Made by a program: the position numbers and the translations under genes. Of a stretch of 64,000 nucleotides of DNA, positions 9,051 through 17,893 are shown one piece after another. The stretch is from a virus, in IMG/VR virus record IMGVR_UViG_3300013137_002966, positions 29,723-93,722 of that record; one strand, given 5' to 3'. Positions within the stretch are counted from its first letter, which is position 1; every line of letters begins with the position of its first letter. Under the pieces are notes generated by a model, which worked only from the letters and a program-made list of their open reading frames with translations, was not told the DNA's origin and did not search any database.

Positions 9051-11031
9051 AGTTTTGTTTTAATTTAAAATGATAAATCTCACCTCCACCACAAAAATGT
9101 ATAGTTGGATATCTATGAATTAATTCAAATCCATTTTTGGTAGCAGCTGACATTAGTTTGTCAGTACGATTATTATTTACAATTAATAGAATGTCAGCAT
9201 CTTCTGTTATCTTACTGGTTATGTTATCAAAAAATTCTATATGAATTTTACAATTATCATCAACTCCCATTCTCACGTCAATATTCCATTTTAGTATCTC
9301 ATTTGTAGATGTTTTATTTTCATATTCTAACCTAGATTTTGTATATTCTTCTAGATTAAAATTACATGGTCCATTTCCGACGACTAAATCAAATAAATGT
9401 TCAACTGGTAATGACTTTACATTATCACTTATATATCCAAACACTTTATCTGAAACATTGTTATTTTTTGCATTATATAAGCAGTTTTCAATTGCTAAAG
9501 GAAGTATATCACTAAAATGTATATTTTCGCATATATTGTTTCCTAACATATCAAAACCAATAATACCAAATCCAGAACACCACTCATATGCGTGCTTATA
9601 TTTCTTTTTTAAATCTTTTTGTAATATATCTATGAAATCAAATCTTGCAGAAGAACCTCCACCATCCAATTGTGACGGATAAATTAAATGTATTCCAGAA
9701 TCTAAAGTTATTTCTATATCTGGTTCTTTATTAATGAATTGTTGATTTTTTAGTTTGATTGCTGTGCTTGACTCAATTGTAGTTGGCTCAATTGTAGTGG
9801 TTGGTTGAATTATTGTTTTTTCAATTTGCCAATTTATTAAACTATCAAAAAAATCATGATCATAATTAAGATTCATATTTTTCATTTTATTGAAATTTTC
9901 TTCAAATCTTTTTTGATTATTATTATAGAAAGTAATAAAAAAATCTTTATTTTCCTGAATTCTTTTTACTTCTTCAACAAATTTAAATAATCTATCTCTA
10001 TGATTACTAATATTATCATAATCATGATTAATTACGTCATCAAAAAAGTCAAAATCATATATTTCTTTAAATTTTTTGATATGATGTTTGGATGCTAATA
10101 TTAATGGAAATTGATAAGCACAGAATGGTTTAAATGACTTTTCTGTTATATGAATCTCTGGTGAATCGAAGAATGTTTCTGTGACAATATTAAAATATGA
10201 ATTTTCAAAAGTTTTTTTATTGTAGATTTCGCCCCATTTTATATTATTTTCATCATCAAACCAATCATATTCAGTTTCATATTTACTTTTTTGTCTTTTT
10301 ATTTGATTAAAATAATTTATTTCTGTTTGTAATAAATTTATATCATAATCTGTAAAAACTTCAAAGTATCGAACATTATCTGAATGATTAATCATAGACC
10401 AATCTGTATAATCAATTATATTATATTTTTTTAGTAAACATAAAACGCCATATCTGTGTGATTTTGGTGATCTATTATGACATAAGAAAATATTCTCTTT
10501 TTTTGTTATAAAGTCTAAATCTATCATATGCTGTTTTAATGCGTATCCTGTTGCCCTAGTTATATGAATATTAATTTCACTATTTAATTCATTTTTATGA
10601 TCTAACATTTTACTACTATTACTAATGAGCCAAAATTGTTTAGGATCTATATCATAAATTTTAAGAATTTTCTCTAATTGAATTAAGCTATTTTTATTTT
10701 CTGCTTCTTGCTCATTTATAAAGATTACTCTTAAATTTTTATTGTTTTTTATTAATTTAATTACATAATCACTAATAGGTAATATGTTATTATCGATGGA
10801 CAACCATCTTATTTCCCTATTCCACATTATATAATAAAAATTTTTATCTGGATTTTTTTCAACTTCTTCAATTCTATAATTTTTATAATTATTATAGTTG
10901 AATGTTCTCATTACATGATCACCGACTGCCCAGGAATTTTCTTTTGTAAAAAAATATTTTTCACCATTTGGATTTGGCTCATTTTTGTCTAGTTTCCAGT
11001 CATCATAAACAAAATTTAAAAAGTCACCCAT
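9043..11031 (-). CDS. Glycosyltransferase-like module fused to a methyltransferase
   Basis: About 662 residues. The N-terminal 400 are another copy of the local glycosyltransferase-like module (LCHNRSPKSHRYGVLCLL, HITEKSFKPFCAYQFPLIL). A Thr-rich linker (PTTTIEPTTIESSTA) leads to a class I S-adenosylmethionine methyltransferase of about 230 residues with YEWCSGFGIIGFDML as motif I and LVVGNGPCNF in the position of motif IV (NPPY-like in HemK/RsmC-type enzymes). The start taken is the ATG at 11031, overlapping the upstream gene by 16 nt. The fusion suggests that transfer and O- or N-methylation of a sugar are linked. The methyl acceptor is unknown. Confidence 0.6.
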   Translation of the reverse strand: MGDFLNFVYDDWKLDKNEPNPNGEKYFFTKENSWAVGDHVMRTFNYNNYKNYRIEEVEKNPDKNFYYIMWNREIRWLSIDNNILPISDYVIKLIKNNKNLRVIFINEQEAENKNSLIQLEKILKIYDIDPKQFWLISNSSKMLDHKNELNSEINIHITRATGYALKQHMIDLDFITKKENIFLCHNRSPKSHRYGVLCLLKKYNIIDYTDWSMINHSDNVRYFEVFTDYDINLLQTEINYFNQIKRQKSKYETEYDWFDDENNIKWGEIYNKKTFENSYFNIVTETFFDSPEIHITEKSFKPFCAYQFPLILASKHHIKKFKEIYDFDFFDDVINHDYDNISNHRDRLFKFVEEVKRIQENKDFFITFYNNNQKRFEENFNKMKNMNLNYDHDFFDSLINWQIEKTIIQPTTTIEPTTIESSTAIKLKNQQFINKEPDIEITLDSGIHLIYPSQLDGGGSSARFDFIDILQKDLKKKYKHAYEWCSGFGIIGFDMLGNNICENIHFSDILPLAIENCLYNAKNNNVSDKVFGYISDNVKSLPVEHLFDLVVGNGPCNFNLEEYTKSRLEYENKTSTNEILKWNIDVRMGVDDNCKIHIEFFDNITSKITEDADILLIVNNNRTDKLMSAATKNGFELIHRYPTIHFCGGGEIYHFKLKQNYE

Positions 11032-11648
11032 TTTCCTGTTCCGTAATGCGGCCATTTATTTTTATAATCATACCAAATAACATCACTTGGTATATCTCTT
11101 TTAATTCCACCCCAAGTTTCAATTGTTGGTGTATTTGTTGATACTCCATTATCTTCTACTACAAATCGAATTGGTAAGTTAAAATTGATAGCATATTTAT
11201 GCATTTCATAAAAATTACCAGTTTCAAATGCCATATCTCCAATAAAACACCATACTATATCATCATTTTTTTCTCTTTTATTTGACAATGCCACTCCAAC
11301 AGCGATAGCAATTGAAGAACTAACAATTGCAGTTGAATAAAATTTTTTTTCTTTATTTACAATAGTTATGGAATGACCTTTTAGAATTTCATTTTCTAGC
11401 CAGTCAGGAGAAATACCTTTAATTAAAGCGTGATAGTGTGATCTCCAAGTTGAAAAAACCCAATCACTGTGTTTTATTCTTTTACTTATTTCTATTAATT
11501 CATCTTCATTTCCGTTACTTAAATGTATTGGACCTTTAATCTTTCCTGTCTCCCAATAGCTAACCATTTTATTCTCAAAAGTAATTAATTCATCTTTTGT
11601 ATAATTTGCTTCTTTTACTATAGGGTATTGTTCTAAATTTTTAATCAT
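11016..11648 (-). CDS. E1-like thiamine-diphosphate enzyme, alpha subunit (short)
   Basis: 210 residues from the ATG at 11648, which follows the upstream stop directly. It resembles E1 alpha subunits: STWRSHYHALIKGI near 65, FYSTAIVSSSIAIAVGVAL near 105 and the cofactor motif region CFIGDMAFETGNFYE near 130, then VVEDNGVSTNTP. The ThDP motif normally reads GDG..N; here it is GDM..N. The protein is much shorter than a typical 320-360 residue alpha subunit. The partner beta subunit starts at 192. Likely a ThDP enzyme in unusual sugar synthesis; the reaction is not predictable. Confidence 0.7.
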   Translation of the reverse strand: MIKNLEQYPIVKEANYTKDELITFENKMVSYWETGKIKGPIHLSNGNEDELIEISKRIKHSDWVFSTWRSHYHALIKGISPDWLENEILKGHSITIVNKEKKFYSTAIVSSSIAIAVGVALSNKREKNDDIVWCFIGDMAFETGNFYEMHKYAINFNLPIRFVVEDNGVSTNTPTIETWGGIKRDIPSDVIWYDYKNKWPHYGTGKWVTF

Positions 11649-11649
11649 A

Positions 11650-12192
11650 TTATATATCTCTTTTTTGTAATATTGGATTGGTAGTCGGCCACTCCATATT
11701 AAATCTAGAATCATTCCATTTTATAACTCCTTGTGCATCAGTATCTACATATTCATCTTTATAAAATAGATTGTAATGAAATATACAATCTGTTAATGCA
11801 TAGTGACCGTTTGCAAATCCTGGTGGAACTAAAACTTGATTTCTATCTCTTTCTGATAGAATGAAAGATTCCCAGATTCCATAGGTTGGTGAACTATTTC
11901 TAACATCTAATACTACTAAATATATTTCACCAACAACTGCTTGTACTAACTTCCATGTTTTATCATCATAATGTAATCCTCTTAATACTCCTTTATATGA
12001 TCTGGAAAATCTTCCGTGAATGCTAATCTCACTTTTATCATAATGTATTTGCTTCATTACAGGGTGCTCTTCTGAATGAAAGGTCGTAAATATTTCACCT
12101 CTAAATTCCCTAAATATAGATGGTATGTATGTTATAACATTGTAGCCAAAATTTTTAGATGGTTTTTCTTGAAAATCGTTCCATTTGTTCAT
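11650..12192 (-). CDS. dTDP-4-dehydrorhamnose 3,5-epimerase-like protein
   Basis: 180-residue cupin of the RmlC family, near the usual length of about 180. Visible family motifs are GVLRGLHYDDKTWKLVQ near 69 (with the active-site His), VGEIYLVVLDVRNSSPTYG near 87, LVPPGFANGHYALTD near 117 and GVIKWNDSRFNMEWP near 155. RmlC epimerises C3 and C5 of a 4-keto sugar nucleotide. The gene lies between an epimerase/dehydratase (6 nt upstream) and the E1 alpha-like gene (1 nt downstream), consistent with a pathway to a 6-deoxy or branched sugar. Confidence 0.82.
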   Translation of the reverse strand: MNKWNDFQEKPSKNFGYNVITYIPSIFREFRGEIFTTFHSEEHPVMKQIHYDKSEISIHGRFSRSYKGVLRGLHYDDKTWKLVQAVVGEIYLVVLDVRNSSPTYGIWESFILSERDRNQVLVPPGFANGHYALTDCIFHYNLFYKDEYVDTDAQGVIKWNDSRFNMEWPTTNPILQKRDI

Positions 12193-12197
12193 AACTT

Positions 12198-13166
12198 TTA
12201 TGTTGGATTTGTGTAGCCAAGAGGAAACCCATTTCTAAACTCAGATGACATCTTTGGAATTATGATCCTATAGGTTTTCATTAATTCTAAAATACCATCA
12301 TCTAAATTATACTTTGGTTTCCAGCCTGTTGCCTCTATTTTTTTATTAGAGACAATATAATTTCTTTTGTCAGGATCTTTGTAAAATGTTGAATAATTTA
12401 TAGCAAAATCTGGAATATATTTTTTTATAATATCTAATAATTCATCTTTTGATAGGTTAGCATCACTTAAGCCAACATTATATGAATTGTTTTTCATTAT
12501 ATTATAATTTTCTAACGAATATGCAAATACACTACCAACATCTTGAATATGTATAAAATTTCTTTTGAAATCTTTTTCAAATACTACAATATATTTATCT
12601 GTCATAGCTTTATAGACAAATTCATTAACCAATAAATCTGTTCTCATTCTTAATGATGTTCCAAAGACTGTTGCTAGTCTAAAGCAAATAGCAGAAGTAT
12701 TTTCTCTTAACACATTCTCAGCGGCAACTTTAGTTTCGCCATAAACCGAGATTGGAGTTAAAGGAGATTCTTCTGTGCATTCAGTATTTTCTTCACCTAC
12801 ACCATAGCCACTGTTTGTGTTTGGAAAAAGTATCAATTGATTTTTACTAATAGATTGTATTATATTTGTTATTTGTCTATAATTAATTTCCCAAGCTAAA
12901 TTTGGATTATTTGCGCAAGCTGGGAACCCGACAATTGCAGCTAATGGAATTATTACATCATGTTTTTGTATCTCATCTATCAGTAACTTTTCATTTCTGA
13001 CATCACCATAAATAAAATTATAATTTTTATTTGATGTAAATTCTAGTGCTGATATTTGATTGAATAATAAATTATCTAGAACAGTTACATTATGCCCTTC
13101 TTCTAGCATTTTTCGTGTGATAATAGAGCCAAGATACCCTGCACCACCTGTTATTAATATTTTCAT
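12198..13166 (-). CDS. NAD-dependent sugar epimerase/dehydratase
   Basis: 322 residues with a Rossmann motif GGAGYLGSIITRKM at residue 7, FPNTNSGYGVGEE near 113 and an intact catalytic SVYGETK near 140. RLATVFGTSLRMR follows near 160. It belongs to the extended short-chain dehydrogenases acting on nucleotide sugars. It is the first gene of the minus-strand array reading toward position 1, with a 66-bp divergent spacer to the plus-strand gene at 13233. Unlike the epimerases at 3216 and 4196 it keeps the canonical Tyr-Lys pair. Specificity is open. Confidence 0.8.
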   Translation of the reverse strand: MKILITGGAGYLGSIITRKMLEEGHNVTVLDNLLFNQISALEFTSNKNYNFIYGDVRNEKLLIDEIQKHDVIIPLAAIVGFPACANNPNLAWEINYRQITNIIQSISKNQLILFPNTNSGYGVGEENTECTEESPLTPISVYGETKVAAENVLRENTSAICFRLATVFGTSLRMRTDLLVNEFVYKAMTDKYIVVFEKDFKRNFIHIQDVGSVFAYSLENYNIMKNNSYNVGLSDANLSKDELLDIIKKYIPDFAINYSTFYKDPDKRNYIVSNKKIEATGWKPKYNLDDGILELMKTYRIIIPKMSSEFRNGFPLGYTNPT

Positions 13167-13211
13167 GATTTTATATATTAAAACTATTGTGTTTGGTTTT
13201 TATTTTTTTAC

Positions 13212-13219
13212 TATATAAG
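13212..13219 (+). promoter_or_regulatory. TATATAAG box upstream of 13233
   Basis: The octamer TATATAAG begins 21 nt before the ATG, in the divergent spacer. The same octamer precedes genes at 15018 and 28556. It resembles the T4 late promoter core TATAAATA. A promoter role is inferred from recurrence only. Confidence 0.35.
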
Positions 13220-13232
13220 TAGATTAATAAAT

Positions 13233-14051
13233 ATGAGTAAACCAAGAATTTTTACCTTTGGCTGTAGTTTTACTGATTATAGTTGGCCGACTTGGGCGGA
13301 TATTATTTTATATGGCAATTTAGGATATAATCTTGGTAGATCAGGAGCAGGTTATGATTATATATTATATCGTATAGTTGAAGCTGATAGAAAATTTAAG
13401 TTTACGCAAGATGATATAATTATAATTGTTCTAACTCAACCAATCAGACTTGATATCCTTCTTAATGATGAAAATGATTTATATTGGATAACTAAAGGTA
13501 ATGCACTTTCACATTTTTCTGATTATAATGATAAAATATTTTCTATAGACGGTTTATTATTCAAATCATATAATAATATTATACTAATGAATCAATATCT
13601 CAGCAGTAAAAGGTTGAATTATATTTTTGGATCAATAAGTGATTTATTTGAGTCTCCTGAGGGTATAAACAATATATTACTAGATAATATATTGTATGAG
13701 ACAAATGAATTAATTACTTATGTTAAGCAAAATATAGAAATAAAATTAATGTCGTTTGATAAATATTTATCGGTAGATGGAAAATTATGGGATTTTACTA
13801 AGATATATGAATTTGAAAAATTCAATGATTATCATCCACGACCGCGTATGTATTTTAATTGGATAAATGATGTATTATTGAAATGTGTTGACATAGATGT
13901 TAAAGCAACCATAGAAGATATAGAAAATATTGAAAATGCGATAGATGATATTAAGTATCTTAATGAATTAGGTGAATTAATAAAAAAATATCCTAATTTT
14001 TATAGCCATAGAATTTATGATGGCTATATTTCAGCTAAACGATTTATTTAA
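13233..14051 (+). CDS. SGNH hydrolase-like protein
   Basis: 272 residues starting MSKPRIFTFGCSFTDYSW. The GCSFT motif at residue 10 corresponds to SGNH block I, GRSGAGYDY near 39 to the Gly-containing block II, and DYHPRP near 205 to the Asp/His block V. It is one of six proteins in the window with this N-terminal signature. It converges with the next gene (14048-14929, minus strand) with a 4-nt overlap. The role is probably de- or transacylation of a glycan. The Asn block is not obvious, so catalysis is not certain. Confidence 0.55.
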   Translation: MSKPRIFTFGCSFTDYSWPTWADIILYGNLGYNLGRSGAGYDYILYRIVEADRKFKFTQDDIIIIVLTQPIRLDILLNDENDLYWITKGNALSHFSDYNDKIFSIDGLLFKSYNNIILMNQYLSSKRLNYIFGSISDLFESPEGINNILLDNILYETNELITYVKQNIEIKLMSFDKYLSVDGKLWDFTKIYEFEKFNDYHPRPRMYFNWINDVLLKCVDIDVKATIEDIENIENAIDDIKYLNELGELIKKYPNFYSHRIYDGYISAKRFI

Positions 14052-14929
14052 ACTTTATTTTTTAAAAAAGGAAATAGAATATTATCACACCAATTTGATA
14101 CTCCTAATTTACCTGGATGAAAGCCATCATTAGAGAAATATAATTTACCTTCATTTAGTTTTTTTCTTTCCTCATATGTAATATTTTTTACTTCATGCCT
14201 AGGTATACCTAATAGTGTGTGTATATATTCAAACATACCTTCTGTAATTATATTATTGAAGTCTAACTGCTTATATAAATAATTTATGATTTGATGATTT
14301 TTATTTTGTTCTATATCTTGATACACAAAATCCATAAAAAATTGTTGAAAAAATTTTATGTTATGAAGTTTGCAAAAATTTTGCAACATGATTATATTTT
14401 CTAGACTACTATGTGTTTTTCCAACTCCACCATAATATCCATCCAGTAAATAGTATTGTTGAACAAAATCTAATTTACAATCACTTCCATCTACTGTAAA
14501 ATACCAGCCACCTTCTGGATTATAATCAAAAAAATCGCCTGATTTTGTTTTAAAATAATTTGGATATTTTACTTGATTATTTTTCAAATCTAAGAATTGA
14601 CTTGTCATTCCACCTTGAAAGTTCGGCCATCCTTTAACCATTTCTTTTATTATATCTTTGTTGTCTATATACCATGCTTTTCTATATGTACCACTCCACA
14701 TAACAACCACTATTATTTCATCTTCTTTTATACCTGATTGTAGAGCATCCGTTATGGCAAGAGTGACTTTTTTTTGTATCATTTCTTGTCCTTGACTTCT
14801 GTATCCAGTATGTTCATATGTTAAATTTGGATTGTAGATTTTTAACCAATTAGTTAGATTAGTTATCCAACTATCTTCATCAGAGTAATGGCTAAAACTA
14901 CATCCGCCAGTGATTAAATGTTTAAGCAT
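14048..14929 (-). CDS. SGNH hydrolase-like protein
   Basis: 293 residues. GGCSFSHYSDEDSW near residue 8 gives block I, TGYRSQGQEMI near 41 resembles block II, VVVMWSGTYRK near 75 holds a strand-loop that often carries the block III residue, and NDGFHPGKLGV near 270 matches block V. Related phage proteins are usually annotated as GDSL-like or hypothetical. It reads against the flanking plus-strand genes and has its own divergent spacer of 88 bp toward 15018. The substrate is unknown. Confidence 0.55.
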   Translation of the reverse strand: MLKHLITGGCSFSHYSDEDSWITNLTNWLKIYNPNLTYEHTGYRSQGQEMIQKKVTLAITDALQSGIKEDEIIVVVMWSGTYRKAWYIDNKDIIKEMVKGWPNFQGGMTSQFLDLKNNQVKYPNYFKTKSGDFFDYNPEGGWYFTVDGSDCKLDFVQQYYLLDGYYGGVGKTHSSLENIIMLQNFCKLHNIKFFQQFFMDFVYQDIEQNKNHQIINYLYKQLDFNNIITEGMFEYIHTLLGIPRHEVKNITYEERKKLNEGKLYFSNDGFHPGKLGVSNWCDNILFPFLKNKV

Positions 14930-15006
14930 GGTGAAAACTTTTTTTATATTTTATAATATTAGTAAAAAAAAAAGTTTAAAAATTAATTCTGACATACTAT
15001 CTGTTA

Positions 15007-15014
15007 TATATAAG
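15007..15014 (+). promoter_or_regulatory. TATATAAG box upstream of 15018
   Basis: The same octamer as at 13212 and 28542, here only 11 nt before the ATG, so a transcript started just downstream would be leaderless or nearly so. Inferred from recurrence only. Confidence 0.35.
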
Positions 15015-15017
15015 TAA

Positions 15018-15722
15018 ATGAATAAACTTTGGACATATGGATGTAGTTGGACTTATTCAAGACCTCATGAGGAAGACCTGGGTATTATATTTTGGCCTAG
15101 TTTTGTTGCTGAAGAACTCAATTTAGATTTAAAAAATAGAGCATATGGTGGACTTGGTGATTCTTCAATACAAAGACTTATTTCTGATTTACCAAAAATT
15201 AATAAAGGTGATATTGTGATTTTTCAATTTTCATATAGTAATAGATTGGATTTACCTTATCTTAATAATGATGGTGATGTATGGAACTCTTGCTATATTG
15301 AAATGAATTCACTAGAAAGAAATGAAAAACAAATAAAGTATATGGACTTTGTAATGGCATATGATACTGAATTACTATTAAAAAATTTTCAATATGTATC
15401 ATTAATTTTTGACTATTTAGAAAAAATTATCGGAGTAATTGTTAGATATTGGTTTTTACATTTATCTGCTAATTATGAAAATTTTATAAAAAGAAAAATA
15501 ACTACAAATAGAAATAGAAATATTGTGTTTTTTAGCGAACATAATGATTTATTTGCATATGCTGCTAATAATTTTATTAATGATAACAAACTTAGAATTT
15601 CAGATTATAATTATAATAGATCAGATTTAGAATATTTGAGGTATGATAGTCATCCAAATCAAGATGGACAGCAATTAATAGCAAAGTGTGTGATAGATTC
15701 ATTTAAAAAAAAATTAATATAA
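15018..15722 (+). CDS. SGNH hydrolase-like protein
   Basis: 234 residues starting MNKLWTYGCSWTYSRP. GCSWT replaces the usual GCSFT, YGGLGDSSIQRL near 37 matches block II with Gly and Ser, and YDSHPNQDGQQ near 210 is a clear Asp-x-x-His block V. The gene ends directly against the GTG start of the carbamoyltransferase gene, suggesting coupled translation. Together they could swap acyl and carbamoyl groups on a sugar. Confidence 0.55.
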   Translation: MNKLWTYGCSWTYSRPHEEDLGIIFWPSFVAEELNLDLKNRAYGGLGDSSIQRLISDLPKINKGDIVIFQFSYSNRLDLPYLNNDGDVWNSCYIEMNSLERNEKQIKYMDFVMAYDTELLLKNFQYVSLIFDYLEKIIGVIVRYWFLHLSANYENFIKRKITTNRNRNIVFFSEHNDLFAYAANNFINDNKLRISDYNYNRSDLEYLRYDSHPNQDGQQLIAKCVIDSFKKKLI

Positions 15723-17360
15723 GTGTTCATAATAGGAATTTCAGCATATTATCATGATTCATCTGCATGTTTATTTGAAGATGATAAATTAATTTTTGCA
15801 TGTGAAGAAGAAAAATTTTCTGGTATTAAACACGATAATTCATTTCCAAAAATGACAATTAATTATATTTTCGAAAAATATAATTTAAAAAAAGAAGATA
15901 TAGAATGTGTTTGTTACTATGAGAATCCCATATTAAGACTAAAAAGAAAAAAATCTTTTTTTAAATCTATTAAAAATATAATAAAGGTCTGGTTTAATCT
16001 TAAAAAAGTATCAAAAAGCACACACTATACCAATCATCACTTATCACATATGACCTATTCTTATTTAAGTTCCAATTTTGATAAGTCTGTTATAGTTTCA
16101 ATAGACGGTGTAGGAGAAACTCAATCATTATCAATAGGTTATGGTTTTGGTGGTAAAATTGTTCAAATAAAAACTTCAGAATATCCACATTCAATTGGCT
16201 TATTTTACTCTGCAATGACGGCATTTTTAGGATTTAAACCAAATGAAGGTGAATATAAAGTAATGGGATTAGCATCCTATGGTAATTCAAGCACTTATTA
16301 TGAAAAAATTAAAAAATTGTTAGTATACGATAATAATGGTGGTATCTTATGTGATATGAATTATTTCAATTGGGATAAATCATCTACACTTATGTTTAAT
16401 CATAAATTAGAAGAATATTTAAATATAGAATGTAGGCTACCTAATACTAAACTTGAAGATAAACATAAAGATTTAGCAGCCTCAGTTCAAAGAGTATATG
16501 AGGAAGTTTTCTTCAGCATTATTTCTTATGCTAAAGATATTTCTAAGTATGATAGAATTTGTCTTGGTGGCGGATGTGCATATAATGGTTCTGCAAATGG
16601 AAAAATTGTAGAGAATGGTTTATATAAACATATTTGGATACCACCTGCACCTTCTGATGCTGGTTCATCAATTGGTTCATGTCTAAACTATTTAACAAAT
16701 AAACTTGGACGAAGCATTAGAATTAGTGCAAATCCTTTTCTTGGCCCATCGTTTACAGAAGATGAAATTTATAATGTTATCTCTAGCACAGAATCTATAA
16801 CATATTCTAAGCACTCTGAAAATGCTCTATTAGAAAAAATATCAAAAGAACTTAATTCTGGGCTGGTTGTTGGTTGGTTTCAGGATAAAATAGAATTTGG
16901 TGCAAGAGCTTTGGGTAATAGATCCATATTAGCTAATCCAACTTTACCTAATATGAAAGATAGAATTAATGCGGTAATTAAAAAAAGAGAAGGATTTAGA
17001 CCATTTGCACCTATGGTTTGTTATGATAAGCAATCTATCTATTTTGAATCAAATGAATTCATACCTTATATGAATCAGGTGGTAAAAGTTAAATCTGAGT
17101 ATAAAGATAAATTACTTGCAGTCACTCATGTAGATGGTACAGCTCGTGTTCAATCAGTTACACCATATAATTCTATTTATAAACTGTTAATAAAATTTGA
17201 GGAAAAAAGTGGTTATCCAATTCTACTTAATACATCATTTAATATTAAAGATAAAACTATGGTTTTAACACCACAAGATGCAATGGACACATTCCTAAAC
17301 ACTGATATGGATATATTGGTTATGAATAATTTTATAATAAAAAAAAACAAAATAAAATGA
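15723..17360 (+). CDS. NodU/CmcH-family carbamoyltransferase
   Basis: 545 residues, near full length for the family. It starts at a GTG at 15723 giving FIIGISAYYHDSSACLF. The N-terminal Kae1/TsaD-like domain has EEEKFSGIKHDNSFP, metal-type NHHLSHMTYSYLSS near 102 and SIDGVGETQSLSIGYG near 127. The C-terminal domain has CLGGGCAYNGSANGKI near 281, WIPPAPSDAGSS near 305 and EFGARALGNRSILANP near 385. The family transfers carbamoyl from carbamoyl phosphate through carbamoyl-AMP to sugar hydroxyls (NodU on Nod factors, CmcH on cephalosporin). Here a glycan hydroxyl is the likely acceptor. Confidence 0.88.
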   Translation: MFIIGISAYYHDSSACLFEDDKLIFACEEEKFSGIKHDNSFPKMTINYIFEKYNLKKEDIECVCYYENPILRLKRKKSFFKSIKNIIKVWFNLKKVSKSTHYTNHHLSHMTYSYLSSNFDKSVIVSIDGVGETQSLSIGYGFGGKIVQIKTSEYPHSIGLFYSAMTAFLGFKPNEGEYKVMGLASYGNSSTYYEKIKKLLVYDNNGGILCDMNYFNWDKSSTLMFNHKLEEYLNIECRLPNTKLEDKHKDLAASVQRVYEEVFFSIISYAKDISKYDRICLGGGCAYNGSANGKIVENGLYKHIWIPPAPSDAGSSIGSCLNYLTNKLGRSIRISANPFLGPSFTEDEIYNVISSTESITYSKHSENALLEKISKELNSGLVVGWFQDKIEFGARALGNRSILANPTLPNMKDRINAVIKKREGFRPFAPMVCYDKQSIYFESNEFIPYMNQVVKVKSEYKDKLLAVTHVDGTARVQSVTPYNSIYKLLIKFEEKSGYPILLNTSFNIKDKTMVLTPQDAMDTFLNTDMDILVMNNFIIKKNKIK

Positions 17361-17470
17361 ACATTTTTAAATGGATTAAGAAAAGAATTGAAAAGAATAA
17401 ACGTAAAAAACAATTTGAAAAAAAATTAGAAGAATTAAGGAAAAGAGATCCTTTTATTTATAATCATTAG
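17357..17470 (+). CDS. Small basic protein, 37 residues
   Basis: A short gene starting MNIFKWIKKRIEKNKRKK and ending RDPFIYNH. Its ATG overlaps the TGA of the carbamoyltransferase gene (ATGA) and its TAG lies 3 nt before the next ATG, so it fills the gap exactly. It is almost entirely charged, Lys/Arg/Glu-rich and probably one amphipathic helix. No family is recognised; a linker or nucleic-acid-binding role is possible. Confidence 0.5.
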   Translation: MNIFKWIKKRIEKNKRKKQFEKKLEELRKRDPFIYNH

Positions 17471-17473
17471 AAT

Positions 17474-17893
17474 ATGAAAGAAAGAAAATATTTACCCACA
17501 CTATCTGAATTAATTGATAGATTAAGTATATGTCAATTAAAAGAAGTTTTTATTCCTGAACATAAGGATGAATATGCTCAAGAAATACAAGATATATTAC
17601 ATGATATTGATATATGTCTAGAAGAAACTAAAGAGATAACATCTGAGACTATCAGAGCAATAGTAGTATTATCTCAAATGAATTTACATATTTGGTATAA
17701 TGAAGCCAATTATAGAAAAGGTATTAAAGATGGTAATAACTTGGAGTTAACACATGGATTAAATGGAATAAGAAATACTGCTAAGAATAAAATTCAGGAA
17801 TGGATTGGCGGTAGAAAAGATTATAAAATAGATTGCTTAGCATCTGAGTTTAAAGATTGGGAGATAAGTTGGAATTCTAAAAAAGACAAATGA
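17474..17893 (+). CDS. Conserved hypothetical protein (ELIDRLSI type)
   Basis: 139 residues, mostly helical, with PTLSELIDRLSICQLKE at the N terminus and Glu/Asp-rich helices after it. Proteins with this opening occur in cyanophages and other large phages near sugar genes (from memory). No catalytic motif is visible. It overlaps the next SGNH-like gene by 4 nt (ATGA), so it is part of the same plus-strand operon as the carbamoyltransferase. Confidence 0.5.
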   Translation: MKERKYLPTLSELIDRLSICQLKEVFIPEHKDEYAQEIQDILHDIDICLEETKEITSETIRAIVVLSQMNLHIWYNEANYRKGIKDGNNLELTHGLNGIRNTAKNKIQEWIGGRKDYKIDCLASEFKDWEISWNSKKDK

